The notes under the pieces were generated by a model. It saw only the letters and a program-made list of their open reading frames with translations, made no database searches and had not been told where the DNA came from. From Candidatus Altarchaeum sp. CG2_30_32_3053 (GTDB taxonomy: Archaea > Altiarchaeota > Altiarchaeia > Altiarchaeales > Altiarchaeaceae): a stretch of 20,985 nt of DNA. Numbering within the stretch: the stretch's first letter is position 1; each line of letters starts with the position of its first letter. Location: NCBI GenBank assembly GCA_001873845.1, contig MNZY01000135.1:1-20985 (forward strand), given 5' to 3'. Made by a program: the position numbers and the translations under genes. Below, one piece after another: positions 14,342 to 20,982 of this stretch.

Positions 14342-15085
14342 ATGGAAGAAGTAAACACAGATAAAATAGGGAGTTTGCTAAATGTGAAGAACTTTTTTGA
14401 GGCGTTTGAAATGATTGACGAAATTTTAAAGACAGACAATGATGCAAAAGATGACATCGCTGAAATTTTGGAAGAAAGCGGGGGAAAATTTATTGACGAG
14501 GAAGACCTTGAATCGGCAGAAAAGGTATTCAAAAAGGAAATTTTAATAGAACAGGCATCGGGACATTATAATCTGGGTCTGGTTTATTTGGATATGAACA
14601 GAAATGATGATGCAATATCAAATTTTAAAAAGGCGACTGACTACGGCGCTGGGAATGCTGACACATATAAATTTATGGGGATGGCTTATATGAATGATGA
14701 AGATTATGAGAATGCGATAATATATTTAAACAAATCGGTTTCAATTGAGGAAAATTTTGAAAATAATCATTATCTGGGCCTGGCGTATCTGGGAAAGGAG
14801 AATTACGACAATGCGATAAAATTTTTGAACAGGGCGTGCGATATAAAAGAAAATTATGAAACTTTGCATTATCTGGGCCTGGCGTATCTGGGAAAGGAAG
14901 ATTACGACAATGCGATAAATTTTTTCACGAAGTCACTAAACAGAAACACTGATTTTGCAGATGCGTATTATTACAGAGGAATGGCGTATTATGCGACTGA
15001 AAACGAAAGAGAGGCAACGAAGGACTACAAGAAAGCATGCGATTTAAATGAGGAATATTTGGATTTGCCTTATGAAAGTTATTAA
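14342..15085 (+). CDS. TPR repeat protein
   Basis: A 247-residue cytoplasmic-looking protein without signal peptide. After an acidic helical N-terminal region (about 1-72) come five tetratricopeptide repeats of 34 residues: YNLGLVYLDMNRNDDAISNF, YKFMGMAYMNDEDYENAIIY, HYLGLAYLGKENYDNAIKFL, HYLGLAYLGKEDYDNAINFF and YYYRGMAYYATENEREATKD. They should form a superhelical scaffold for protein binding; the partner is unknown. Repeats 3 and 4 are nearly identical at the DNA level (around 14768-14826 and 14870-14928), so the unit duplicated recently or is being homogenised. Overall charge is strongly negative. The gene stands alone after the broken dprA. Confidence 0.85.
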   Translation: MEEVNTDKIGSLLNVKNFFEAFEMIDEILKTDNDAKDDIAEILEESGGKFIDEEDLESAEKVFKKEILIEQASGHYNLGLVYLDMNRNDDAISNFKKATDYGAGNADTYKFMGMAYMNDEDYENAIIYLNKSVSIEENFENNHYLGLAYLGKENYDNAIKFLNRACDIKENYETLHYLGLAYLGKEDYDNAINFFTKSLNRNTDFADAYYYRGMAYYATENEREATKDYKKACDLNEEYLDLPYESY

Positions 15086-15275
15086 GTGGTTGATTTAACC
15101 GAACCGTGGGAAAAATTTAAAGTAAAATTTTATTTATTTTTATTGTTTATATTTATCTTTACTGCACGATGTCTTTCTGAAAATTTATCCGATGAAATTT
15201 TTAAAATTCACTTTGTTTCACTCACTTCGTTCGTGTCTTTTCAAACAAGTTTGAAAATAAGTTCGTTTCACTCTC

Positions 15276-15324
15276 ATTTAAAAATTCCGTAGATTTTTAA
15301 AGATTAAAAACTCGCGGTTTTCAG
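15276..15324. repeat. Diverged single unit of the 52-bp hairpin repeat
   Basis: AAAAATTCCGTAGATTTTT, then AAAGATTAAAAACTCGCGGTTTTCAG, follows the unit plan, with a second arm AAAACTCGCGGTTTT that differs in sequence from other units but is still palindromic. It directly precedes the TATTT target site of the family 2 element at 15330. The stretch 15086-15275 downstream of the TPR gene holds nothing recognisable. Confidence 0.55.
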
Positions 15325-15329
15325 TATTT

Positions 15330-15619
15330 CATGACTATCTGCAAAATTAAATTTTGACCAAATTAAATATCTAAACCAATTGAAACAAATACTTTGTTTT
15401 ATACTGCGCAACTTTATAAATTGCGTTTTTCAAATTTTTAAAATACGCTCATTTTGTTTCCCTGCATTTATATATTTTAAATCTCTGTGATTTTGAGAAT
15501 GTGCTATAAAAAAGTGCATCTTTTGCCGTTGTTGAGTATAACCATATTTTGAAAATAGGTAAAACAAATAAACAAATCATTTATTTTAACCATATTTTGA
15601 AAATAGCCGATAGTCATGT
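15330..15619. mobile_element. Inverted-repeat element family 2, copy 1 (290 bp)
   Basis: Begins CATGACTAT and ends GCCGATAGTCATG, flanked by a direct TATTT (15325-15329 and 15620-15624), a likely 5-bp target-site duplication. Inside the left end, TTGACCAAATTAAAT and AACCAATTGAAAC match the right end of the element at 20706-20982 read in reverse. The right half contains AACCATATTTTGAAAATAG twice. It has no open frame. It sits within an array of hairpin repeats. Confidence 0.65.
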
Positions 15620-15927
15620 ATTTAAAAAATCCCAAGATTTTTTAAAGATTGAAACCAACGGTTTTAGTATTTTATAGTGAAAATTTCAACTTTTGATCAT
15701 TTATTTTGAACATCAATATTACATATTATGATTTGAAGAATAAATATGGACAAAAACAATATTATCAAAGACTATAAAATCTCACAGATTTTTTAAAGAT
15801 TGAAACCAACGGTTTTAGTATTTTAAAATCTCACAGATTTTTAAAGATTGAAAATCTCACAGATTTTCAGTATTTTAAAATCTCACAGATTTTTAAAGAT
15901 TGAAACCAAAGGTTTCAGTATATTTTC
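15620..15927. repeat. Array of 52-bp hairpin repeats interrupted by a MITE
   Basis: Units occupy 15620-15674, 15775-15824, 15825-15876 and 15877-15927; MITE copy C fills 15675-15774. Each unit reads AAAATCTCACAGATTTTT (arm 1), AAAGATTGAAA (core), then a variable palindromic arm 2: ACCAACGGTTTTAG, ATCTCACAGATTTTCAG or CCAAAGGTTTCAG, then TATTTT. Arm 1 in the first unit is AAATCCCAAGATTT. The changes in arm 2 keep base pairing. The array resembles that at 2139-2290 in opposite orientation. Confidence 0.8.
15675..15774 (+). mobile_element. MITE family 1, copy C (100 bp), inserted in a hairpin repeat
   Basis: Same sequence as copy B from the left end to ACAATATTATCAAA, then a deletion of about 12 bases before GACTA. 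The element interrupts the repeat unit at GTATTTTA/TAAAATC, where uninterrupted neighbouring units read GTATTTTAAAATC. Comparing the two shows a TA duplicated on insertion (15673-15674 and 15775-15776). Confidence 0.82.
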
Positions 15928-16019
15928 AAAACTTTGCGTTTTTAAAATTGCAGGTAAATTCTGTACCCTCTGAATAGTTACCATTTTTATTGAATTAACA
16001 TTTTTATTGCAGTATTTTT

Positions 16020-16310
16020 TTATTTCATGACAAAAATCTGCGCATATTTAATGCCTGAAATTTCCATGACGCCATCTTCATCAACAAGATTATGATTTAT
16101 CGCCAAATCAACCGGCTTTCCGACCAAATTTGCAATTGTTGCCTTTTTAAGGAGTTCCAGTAATTTATCTTCACTTATTTCTTCACCTTTATAAAATCCC
16201 TCTGTAACTTTGAGCGTTATTTTTCCTTCCTTAAATGTCTTTCCTATGAGCGATTTTTCACATGCAGCAACCATATTTTCATTTTCCGCTTCATACACCT
16301 TTGCGAACAC
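16020..16310 (-). CDS. DUF424 family protein
   Basis: A 96-residue archaeal protein of unknown function (COG2412/DUF424). Family features: VYEAENENMVAACEKSLIGK at the start, TFKEGKITLKVTEGFYKGE, LLELLKKATIANLVGKPVDL, and the ending ISGIKYAQIFVMK. It is found almost only in archaea and often near translation genes. No enzyme motif is visible. The start is GTG at 16310 (GTG TTC GCA); no better ATG is available upstream. It precedes no close partner: the isomerase gene lies about 180 bases away with its own start, so it is probably transcribed alone. Confidence 0.8.
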   Translation of the reverse strand: MFAKVYEAENENMVAACEKSLIGKTFKEGKITLKVTEGFYKGEEISEDKLLELLKKATIANLVGKPVDLAINHNLVDEDGVMEISGIKYAQIFVMK

Positions 16311-16492
16311 AGTAAATTATGTTAAATTTATACCAATATCCTGACTTTAAAGAATAATTAAATTTAGAAGACATTATTTAGCATCCATCTACGAATTTGT
16401 ATTTTTTAAATGTGAGCAAAGCAAATTTATTTCTGAAATTTCAGACATTTCATTTGATTTCCTTAAAAACAAACTTATTGCAGAATAATATT

Positions 16493-17143
16493 TTAGTCAA
16501 TTCCCGAAACCATATCATCCAGCACAATTTCCGGATTCTTTGCATTTGTAAACGCAGATGCCAGCAAGACCCCGTCAACACCCAATTTTATTGCTGCCCT
16601 GACATCTTTGCCGTTGCTTATTCCGGCACCGCATAAAATTTTAACCCTTCCATTAATTTTTCTTACATCCTTAATCGTATCGGTTATTATTTTTGGATTT
16701 TCATTTGAAACAGCCTTTCCACTTCCTATCAGTTCAGGCGGCTCAATAGCAATGAAGTCCGGATTTAATGCGGCAGATGAAACACTTACGGCTACATTAT
16801 TTGTGCATACAACAGAAATCAGATTTAAATTTCTCATCTTTTCAACTAATGTTTCAATATCGGCGAGCTTTAGCAGATGTTCGGAATGATTTATCAGACA
16901 CCCGCTTGCTCCGGCTTCCTTTACCGATTCAGGCAAAATAAATCCCGTACAGCTTCCGAATTTTATGTTATCTGCATGCTGTGCAAATACCTTATTCTTC
17001 ACCATTCTGCTAATTGGATAAATATCAGTTGTTTGCGGAATTACAACTACTTCTTTTTGGTATTTGTTACATATCTTCGCCAGATTTATTGCATTTTGCC
17101 CGGTTGTTGTTTCGTATGTCTTAAAATTTAGAAATACTTTCAT
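16493..17143 (-). CDS. tpiA: Triosephosphate isomerase (archaeal type)
   Basis: A 216-residue TIM barrel that interconverts glyceraldehyde 3-phosphate and dihydroxyacetone phosphate (EC 5.3.1.1). Active-site residues: NFKTYE (Asn6, Lys8), INHSEH (His86) and IAIEPPELIGSGKAVS (Glu134); the phosphate-binding ends are GAGISNGKD and GVLLASA. The size fits the shortened archaeal form (about 220 residues). The start at 17143 was chosen because a longer frame back to 17218 adds 25 residues of AT-driven sequence (NYKFNYKFNLF), and a TATA-like box lies about 28 bases before this ATG. Archaeal TPIs begin in the same place (MxVxxNFKTY). The upstream side is occupied by a family 3 element. Confidence 0.93.
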   Translation of the reverse strand: MKVFLNFKTYETTTGQNAINLAKICNKYQKEVVVIPQTTDIYPISRMVKNKVFAQHADNIKFGSCTGFILPESVKEAGASGCLINHSEHLLKLADIETLVEKMRNLNLISVVCTNNVAVSVSSAALNPDFIAIEPPELIGSGKAVSNENPKIITDTIKDVRKINGRVKILCGAGISNGKDVRAAIKLGVDGVLLASAFTNAKNPEIVLDDMVSGID

Positions 17144-17166
17144 TTTAAATTTTCTTAAAAAACAAA

Positions 17167-17176
17167 TTATAAATAA
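17167..17176 (-). promoter_or_regulatory. TATA-like box for tpiA
   Basis: TTATTTATAA on the minus strand is centred about 28 bases before the ATG at 17143, fitting a leaderless archaeal transcript. It supports the shorter protein over the 25-residue extension. The AT-rich context lowers certainty. Confidence 0.35.
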
Positions 17177-17204
17177 ATTAAATTTATAATTAAATTTATA
17201 ATTA

Positions 17205-17354
17205 GTGTTCATCCACAAAGTATAAAATTTTGAAAAAGTCTTAATTTTTTCAAGGTAAATTATTATGTTTTTGACAATTTAAAAATCTTACAGATTTTTA
17301 AAGATTGAAAATCTTACAGATTTTCAGTAAAATTACGAGTTTATGGATGGACAC
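17205..17354. mobile_element. Inverted-repeat element family 3 (150 bp) containing a hairpin repeat
   Basis: Ends are GTGTTCATCCACAAAG and, inverted, GTGTCCATCCATAAAC, flanked by TAATTA on both sides (17199-17204, 17355-17360) within longer AT-rich direct repeats. Inside lies one unit of the 52-bp hairpin repeat (about 17278-17328, AAATCTTACAGATTT twice). No open frame. A single matching end is at 20578-20587. Confidence 0.55.
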
Positions 17355-17401
17355 TAATTAAATTTATAATTAAATTATAATCATTCCGAAATATGAAGCT
17401 A

Positions 17402-17467
17402 TTAATGCGTAAGAATTGGTTCTCCTGCTTTCTTACTTTCCCGATTCGCCGACGGCTCATAACCGCA
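17402..17467 (-). pseudogene. Possible C-terminal remnant of a TnpB-like transposase
   Basis: One minus-strand frame reads CGYEPSANRESKKAGEPILT, then H and stop. Its CG...PS...RESKKAGEP pattern is like the C-terminal tails of IS200/IS605-type TnpB proteins, which follow a CG zinc-ribbon end. It is a GC-richer island (CCCGATTCGCCGACGGCTCA) in AT-rich DNA and contains a hairpin GTAAGAA/TTCTTAC. Only 21 codons remain, so identification is weak. Confidence 0.25.
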
Positions 17468-17514
17468 GATAAAAAGAAAATTATAAATTTTTCAAATCAC
17501 TGTTGCAACTTCTT

Positions 17515-18627
17515 TCAGACCTTAAAATTTAAATTTTTTCCAATCAAAATTTTGTAACCTTCGCTCTTATCATGTAAAAATATGTGAATCTTCTCTTTTC
17601 CGTTAAATTTTGCCAGTACGGTTTCAGTTTCATTTTTCATTTTCTTATATTTTTCCGGGCTTATTTTTCCCCGTATCACAATTTTCCCCGCATTAAATTT
17701 CTTTAAATTTTCAATCAGATTTTCTTTATCAGTTATGGCAAGTATCTCAAATCTGTTCTCAAAAAAACTGCTTTTTATGTTCTTTTCAGATGTCAAAAAT
17801 TTCTGGTTAAAAAAAGGATAAATTTTGCACTCATTCGCTTTCGCTGATTCATTTATCAGTTCATTCAACAGTCCTGCCTTTACAACACAGTCTCTAATTT
17901 CATAGAGGTATTTGTTTATATTGCTGTTCAGATTGCTACAAACCTCTCCGCAGACATTATCATTATCATTTTTTTCTTTTCTGCAAATCATTTCACCGCA
18001 TGGAAGAACGACTGCCCTGGTATCACATCTTTTTAAATTTCCAAAATACAGAGCCAGTAAATTTTCTCTTTTGCCTTTTCTACCTTCCCAGCTGATATAT
18101 ACTCTTTCACAGGATGGAATTTCAATTTTTGCATTAGAGGAAGCCAAAACACACATATTGGAAATTTCTACACTTATAAAATTTATTAAATCAGTTGTGT
18201 TTGGTGATGTTTCTGCAAGGTCACTGACTCTTTTAAACTCGCCATCAGTCATTAGCCGTCTTTGCGGGTCAGCAAAAACAACATTTATTCCGTATTTTGC
18301 CTTTAAATTTTTAAAATTCAGAGCAAAAATATCTTCACAGATAAAATTTATATTCTCCTGCTTATGAACTCCTGCATTTTCTTTGGCAGTTTTTAGTCGT
18401 TCTTTGTCTTTATCAACAGCCATAACAAGATTGAATCTTTTTGATAAGGCAATCGCAACGCTTCCGATTCCACAGCAGCAGTCAATTGCATTAATTTCCC
18501 TTATTCCCAAATCCCTCAGCCGTTTGGAAATATCATTAGAAATAAAATCTGCAACAATTTCAGGTGTTGCCGATTCATAGCCGACATCATCACCGTGTAT
18601 TTTCTTTAAAAATTTTTTGTATTTCAT
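17515..18627 (-). CDS. Class I SAM-dependent methyltransferase with THUMP-like C-terminal domain
   Basis: A 370-residue protein. The N-terminal half (about 15-200) is a Rossmann methyltransferase: INAIDCCCGIGSVAIALS (45-62) binds SAM, AVDKD follows at 70-74, and VVFADPQRR (116-124) is a DPxRR catalytic-loop motif. The second half resembles the THUMP-like domain that accompanies this enzyme group: YLYEIRDCVVKAGLLNELIN, FFNQKFLTSEKNIKSSFFEN and a final IVIRGKISPEKYKKM. Relatives are uncharacterised predicted RNA methyltransferases; the target is unknown. The start at ATG 18627 follows a basic N-terminus (MKYKKFLKKIHGDDVGYESA) that aligns with the family. The gene follows the broken Lrp-like regulator by 18 bases and could be cotranscribed with it. 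TATA-like sequence before it is not clear. Confidence 0.75.
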   Translation of the reverse strand: MKYKKFLKKIHGDDVGYESATPEIVADFISNDISKRLRDLGIREINAIDCCCGIGSVAIALSKRFNLVMAVDKDKERLKTAKENAGVHKQENINFICEDIFALNFKNLKAKYGINVVFADPQRRLMTDGEFKRVSDLAETSPNTTDLINFISVEISNMCVLASSNAKIEIPSCERVYISWEGRKGKRENLLALYFGNLKRCDTRAVVLPCGEMICRKEKNDNDNVCGEVCSNLNSNINKYLYEIRDCVVKAGLLNELINESAKANECKIYPFFNQKFLTSEKNIKSSFFENRFEILAITDKENLIENLKKFNAGKIVIRGKISPEKYKKMKNETETVLAKFNGKEKIHIFLHDKSEGYKILIGKNLNFKV

Positions 18628-18645
18628 CTGTTTAAAATTTAATAT

Positions 18646-19157
18646 TTAGTCCTCTTTGAGCAGTTTGACAATTAAATCATCAGGGGATGATTTTTTCATA
18701 CTCTTTACATAAAGTATGTATAAATTTTTCAGCTCGCTGATGTGCCCTCTCTTTGCCTGATGTGTGTGAAAATAAGAATCAAGTTCGTTAATATTCTTAA
18801 ATCCAAAAACAACGATATGTGTGATGTCTCCTTCGGGAAGCCGGTAAAAATTTATAATTAACGGATTTTGTATTCGTTTTGCAATATCTACCTCTAAACT
18901 TTTTTTAATATCCTCTGACTTGTCAAATGCATCAATATTAAATTTGAATAATCCCACAGCAATTACATGAATTCCGATTTTTTCAAGATCTACAACAGCA
19001 TGGTAGATAGTTATTACCCTACGGTTTCTAATTTTTTTCTTATCCTGCCGATTGCCTGCGGTGTTATATGTAATTTTTCTGCTATTTCGCTGTCGGTTGT
19101 TTTTGCATTTTCAACTACATATTTCAGGACATTCCTTTCATTTCTTGTCAAATTCAT
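18646..19157 (-). pseudogene. Lrp/AsnC-type transcription regulator with a frameshift
   Basis: Two frames join to one protein of about 170 residues. Frame 1 from ATG 19157 is a helix-turn-helix: MNLTRNERNVLKYVVENAKT, TDSEIAEKLHITPQAIGRIR, KKLETVG, then stops. Frame 2 continues with ITIYHAVVDLEKIGIHVIAV, GLFKFNIDAFDKSED and HIVVFGFKNINELDSYF, and ends LKNLYILYVKSMKKSSPDDL. The order HTH, Y-A-V-V-D-L linker, then an alpha-beta domain resembles Lrp/AsnC-like regulators, although the effector domain is not a clear RAM match. The break is in GGGTAATAAC (about 19014-19022); restoring one G gives ETVGVITIYHAVVD. It lies directly behind glnA and in the same direction; regulation of nitrogen metabolism is a guess from position. 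The C-terminal part alone would read as an unknown protein starting at 18957. Confidence 0.68.
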
Positions 19158-19180
19158 TTATGTATTTGAGATTTTAGCAT

Positions 19181-20521
19181 TTATAATGTTTCCAGGTACC
19201 TCTTAAGTTCATAGTCAGTTATCTGTTTGCTGTATTCTTCCCACTCATTCATTTTGACATGCAAAAAATTTTCAAAAAAAGAATCCCCTAAAATTTTCCT
19301 CATTAATTCACTGTTTTCAAATTCTCTCAATGCATGCCCTAAATTGTCCGGCAGAGGTTCAATCCCCCGTTCTTTTCTTTCCATGTATGACATAGTATAG
19401 ACATTCTTATCTGTGGGTTCAGGCGGAGCAATTTTTTCTTTAATTCCTTGTAATCCTACTGCACAGAGAACTGCCAGCTGCAGATAACTATTTCCCGCGG
19501 GGTCAGGGCATCTTATTTCTACCCTGGCGGCATTCGGCCTTTTTCCAAAGTCCGGAACCCTGAGTAAAGGTGAACGATTCCTGAAGCCCCACGCAATATG
19601 AACCGGTGCTTCATAACCGGGTACAAGCCGTTTGTATGAATTCGGCCACGATGCCAGTATTGCTATCATCTCCTTTGTATATTTAATTTGTCCCCCTATA
19701 AAATGTAAGGCTGTCTCTGAGAGATTATAATCATGAACATTGTTTTTATCGTAAAAAGCATTCATGTTTTCCTTTATGTCCCATAAACTCTGATGAACAT
19801 GCATTCCCGAGCCGTTGATTCCGAATATCGGCTTTGGCATAAACGATGCGACAAATCCGCGCCTGTTTGCAACCCCTTTGATTATCGCTTTAAGTGTCAA
19901 TGATCTATCTGCGGTTAAAAGCAGATTTCCATACTTAAAATCCATCTCGTGCTGTCCCGGGGCGACTTCATGATGAGCTACTTCAATTTCAATCCCGAAA
20001 TGTTCTGCTGTTTCGGCCATTTCTCTTCTTAAGTCCTCTCCGACTTCTACGGGATGGTAATCAAAATATCCGCCGCTGTCCATTGGTTCTGCGACAGGTT
20101 CTTTCCTGAAAATAAAGAATTCATATTCCGGGGCACAGTTGAACATAAATCCCATCTCTTTTGCCTTTTTGGAAATTTTTTGTGCAATGTAACGGGGGTC
20201 TCCTTCAAATCTCTTTCCATCAGGAACATATATATCGCAAATCATCCGTGCAGAAGCATGCTCTTTTGATCTCCAGGGTATGGTTGCGAATGTATTCACA
20301 TCCGGCTTTACGAGCATATCTGATTCTTCAATACCTCCAAACCCCGTAACCGAAGAGCCGTCAAATGACTGTCCATCCCTGATTATATTTTCAATCTCCT
20401 TTGTAGAGACCGCAAAACTCTTTATTTTACCGTTTAAGTCAGAAAACTGCAGCCGCATAAATTTTATATTCTTCTCATCTATTGTTTTAAAAATCTCATC
20501 CCTAATTTTATTTTTTTCCAT
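19181..20521 (-). CDS. glnA: Glutamine synthetase, type I
   Basis: A 446-residue GSI enzyme that makes glutamine from glutamate, ammonia and ATP (EC 6.3.1.2), the main ammonium-assimilation step, working as a dodecamer. Signatures: DGSSVTGFGGIEESDM (54-69), PEYEFFIF (131-138), APGQHEMDFKY (187-197), INGSGMHVHQSLWD (235-248), PGYEAPVHIAWGFRNRSPLL (301-320) and ARVEIRCPDPAGNSYLQL (332-349). The length fits the GSI-alpha group, and the adenylylation site of the beta group (NLYxLP) is absent, so control by adenylylation is not expected. The start at ATG 20521 is preferred over an upstream TTG because a TATA-like box is centred 27-28 bases before it. The broken Lrp-like regulator lies immediately downstream. 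Confidence 0.95.
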   Translation of the reverse strand: MEKNKIRDEIFKTIDEKNIKFMRLQFSDLNGKIKSFAVSTKEIENIIRDGQSFDGSSVTGFGGIEESDMLVKPDVNTFATIPWRSKEHASARMICDIYVPDGKRFEGDPRYIAQKISKKAKEMGFMFNCAPEYEFFIFRKEPVAEPMDSGGYFDYHPVEVGEDLRREMAETAEHFGIEIEVAHHEVAPGQHEMDFKYGNLLLTADRSLTLKAIIKGVANRRGFVASFMPKPIFGINGSGMHVHQSLWDIKENMNAFYDKNNVHDYNLSETALHFIGGQIKYTKEMIAILASWPNSYKRLVPGYEAPVHIAWGFRNRSPLLRVPDFGKRPNAARVEIRCPDPAGNSYLQLAVLCAVGLQGIKEKIAPPEPTDKNVYTMSYMERKERGIEPLPDNLGHALREFENSELMRKILGDSFFENFLHVKMNEWEEYSKQITDYELKRYLETL

Positions 20522-20543
20522 TTTAAAGGTAATTAACAAATAA

Positions 20544-20553
20544 TATTTAAATA
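20544..20553 (-). promoter_or_regulatory. TATA-like box for glnA
   Basis: TATTTAAATA is centred about 27.5 bases before the ATG at 20521, the spacing for a leaderless archaeal transcript. Two further palindromic AT tracts surround it; an operator cannot be identified. Confidence 0.4.
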
Positions 20554-20577
20554 ATTAGAAAAATAACTAAATAATTG

Positions 20578-20600
20578 GTGTTCATCCGCAAATCAAAAAA
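20578..20600. repeat. Isolated end of family 3 element
   Basis: GTGTTCATCCGCAAATCAAA matches the terminus of the element at 17205-17354. No partner end is seen before 20706, so this is a solo end or the start of a degraded copy. Between here and 20706 are a short hairpin (CAGGTAAATACCTG, 20604-20617) and AT-rich sequence, nothing else recognisable. Confidence 0.4.
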
Positions 20601-20705
20601 GACCTTCAGGTAAATACCTGCTGAAATAAAAAAACCAGCTCTTATTTTTAAATATGAGCCAAAAAATAAAAAAACCAGAAAATCCGAAGCTAAAATATAC
20701 TAATT

Positions 20706-20982
20706 CATGACTATCGGCTATTGACCGAATTAAATGTCATTAATTTATTTACTTTCTTTCCTATGTTATTTATATGAATGCAAGCATAGAGAGCGTTGAA
20801 AAAGTCCCAAATTAGGTAAATTCCAAATTTTTGGGTTGTTTGAGCATATCGGTTTTAAATTCCGATTTCTCAAAAAACGAGGTTTTTCAACAGTTTCAAT
20901 TATATTAATGGGAAAAAATTCTCGTTTCAATTGGTTGGTGACATTTAATTCGGTCAATTTTCTCATTTAGCCGATAGTCATG
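20706..20982. mobile_element. Inverted-repeat element family 2, copy 2 (277 bp)
   Basis: The left end CATGACTATCGGCTATTGAC (continuing CGAATTAAATGTCA) recurs inverted at 20939-20982 with a 10-12 base spacer. The right interior has CCAATTGAAAC, shared with copy 1 at 15330. A second, nested inverted repeat GTTGAAAAA lies at 20795-20891. An open frame of 66 codons on the minus strand has no recognisable domain. The window ends 3 bases after the element, so the target duplication cannot be checked. Confidence 0.6.

Noticed and set aside
15086..15292. Open frame of 68 codons directly after the TPR gene stop, in the same frame
   Set aside because: It starts with GTG without support, is rich in F/L/I/S from AT-rich DNA, and has no recognisable domain; readthrough of TAA is not supported.
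15620..15927. CRISPR array, suggested by a repeated segment ending GATTGAAA, a common archaeal CRISPR repeat end
   Set aside because: The 'spacers' are palindromic and partly identical (CCAACGG twice, ATCTCACAGAT copies), unit boundaries are hairpins, units also occur singly, and no cas genes are in the window.
17445..17470. tRNA-Met from CGGCTCATAACCG, which looks like a Met anticodon hairpin
   Set aside because: No matching D-arm, T-arm or acceptor stem in the flanks; the stretch is better read as a short coding remnant on the minus strand.
20766..20966. 66-codon minus-strand frame in the last inverted-repeat element as a transposase
   Set aside because: Too short, with no catalytic motif; it lies within the nested palindromes of the element.
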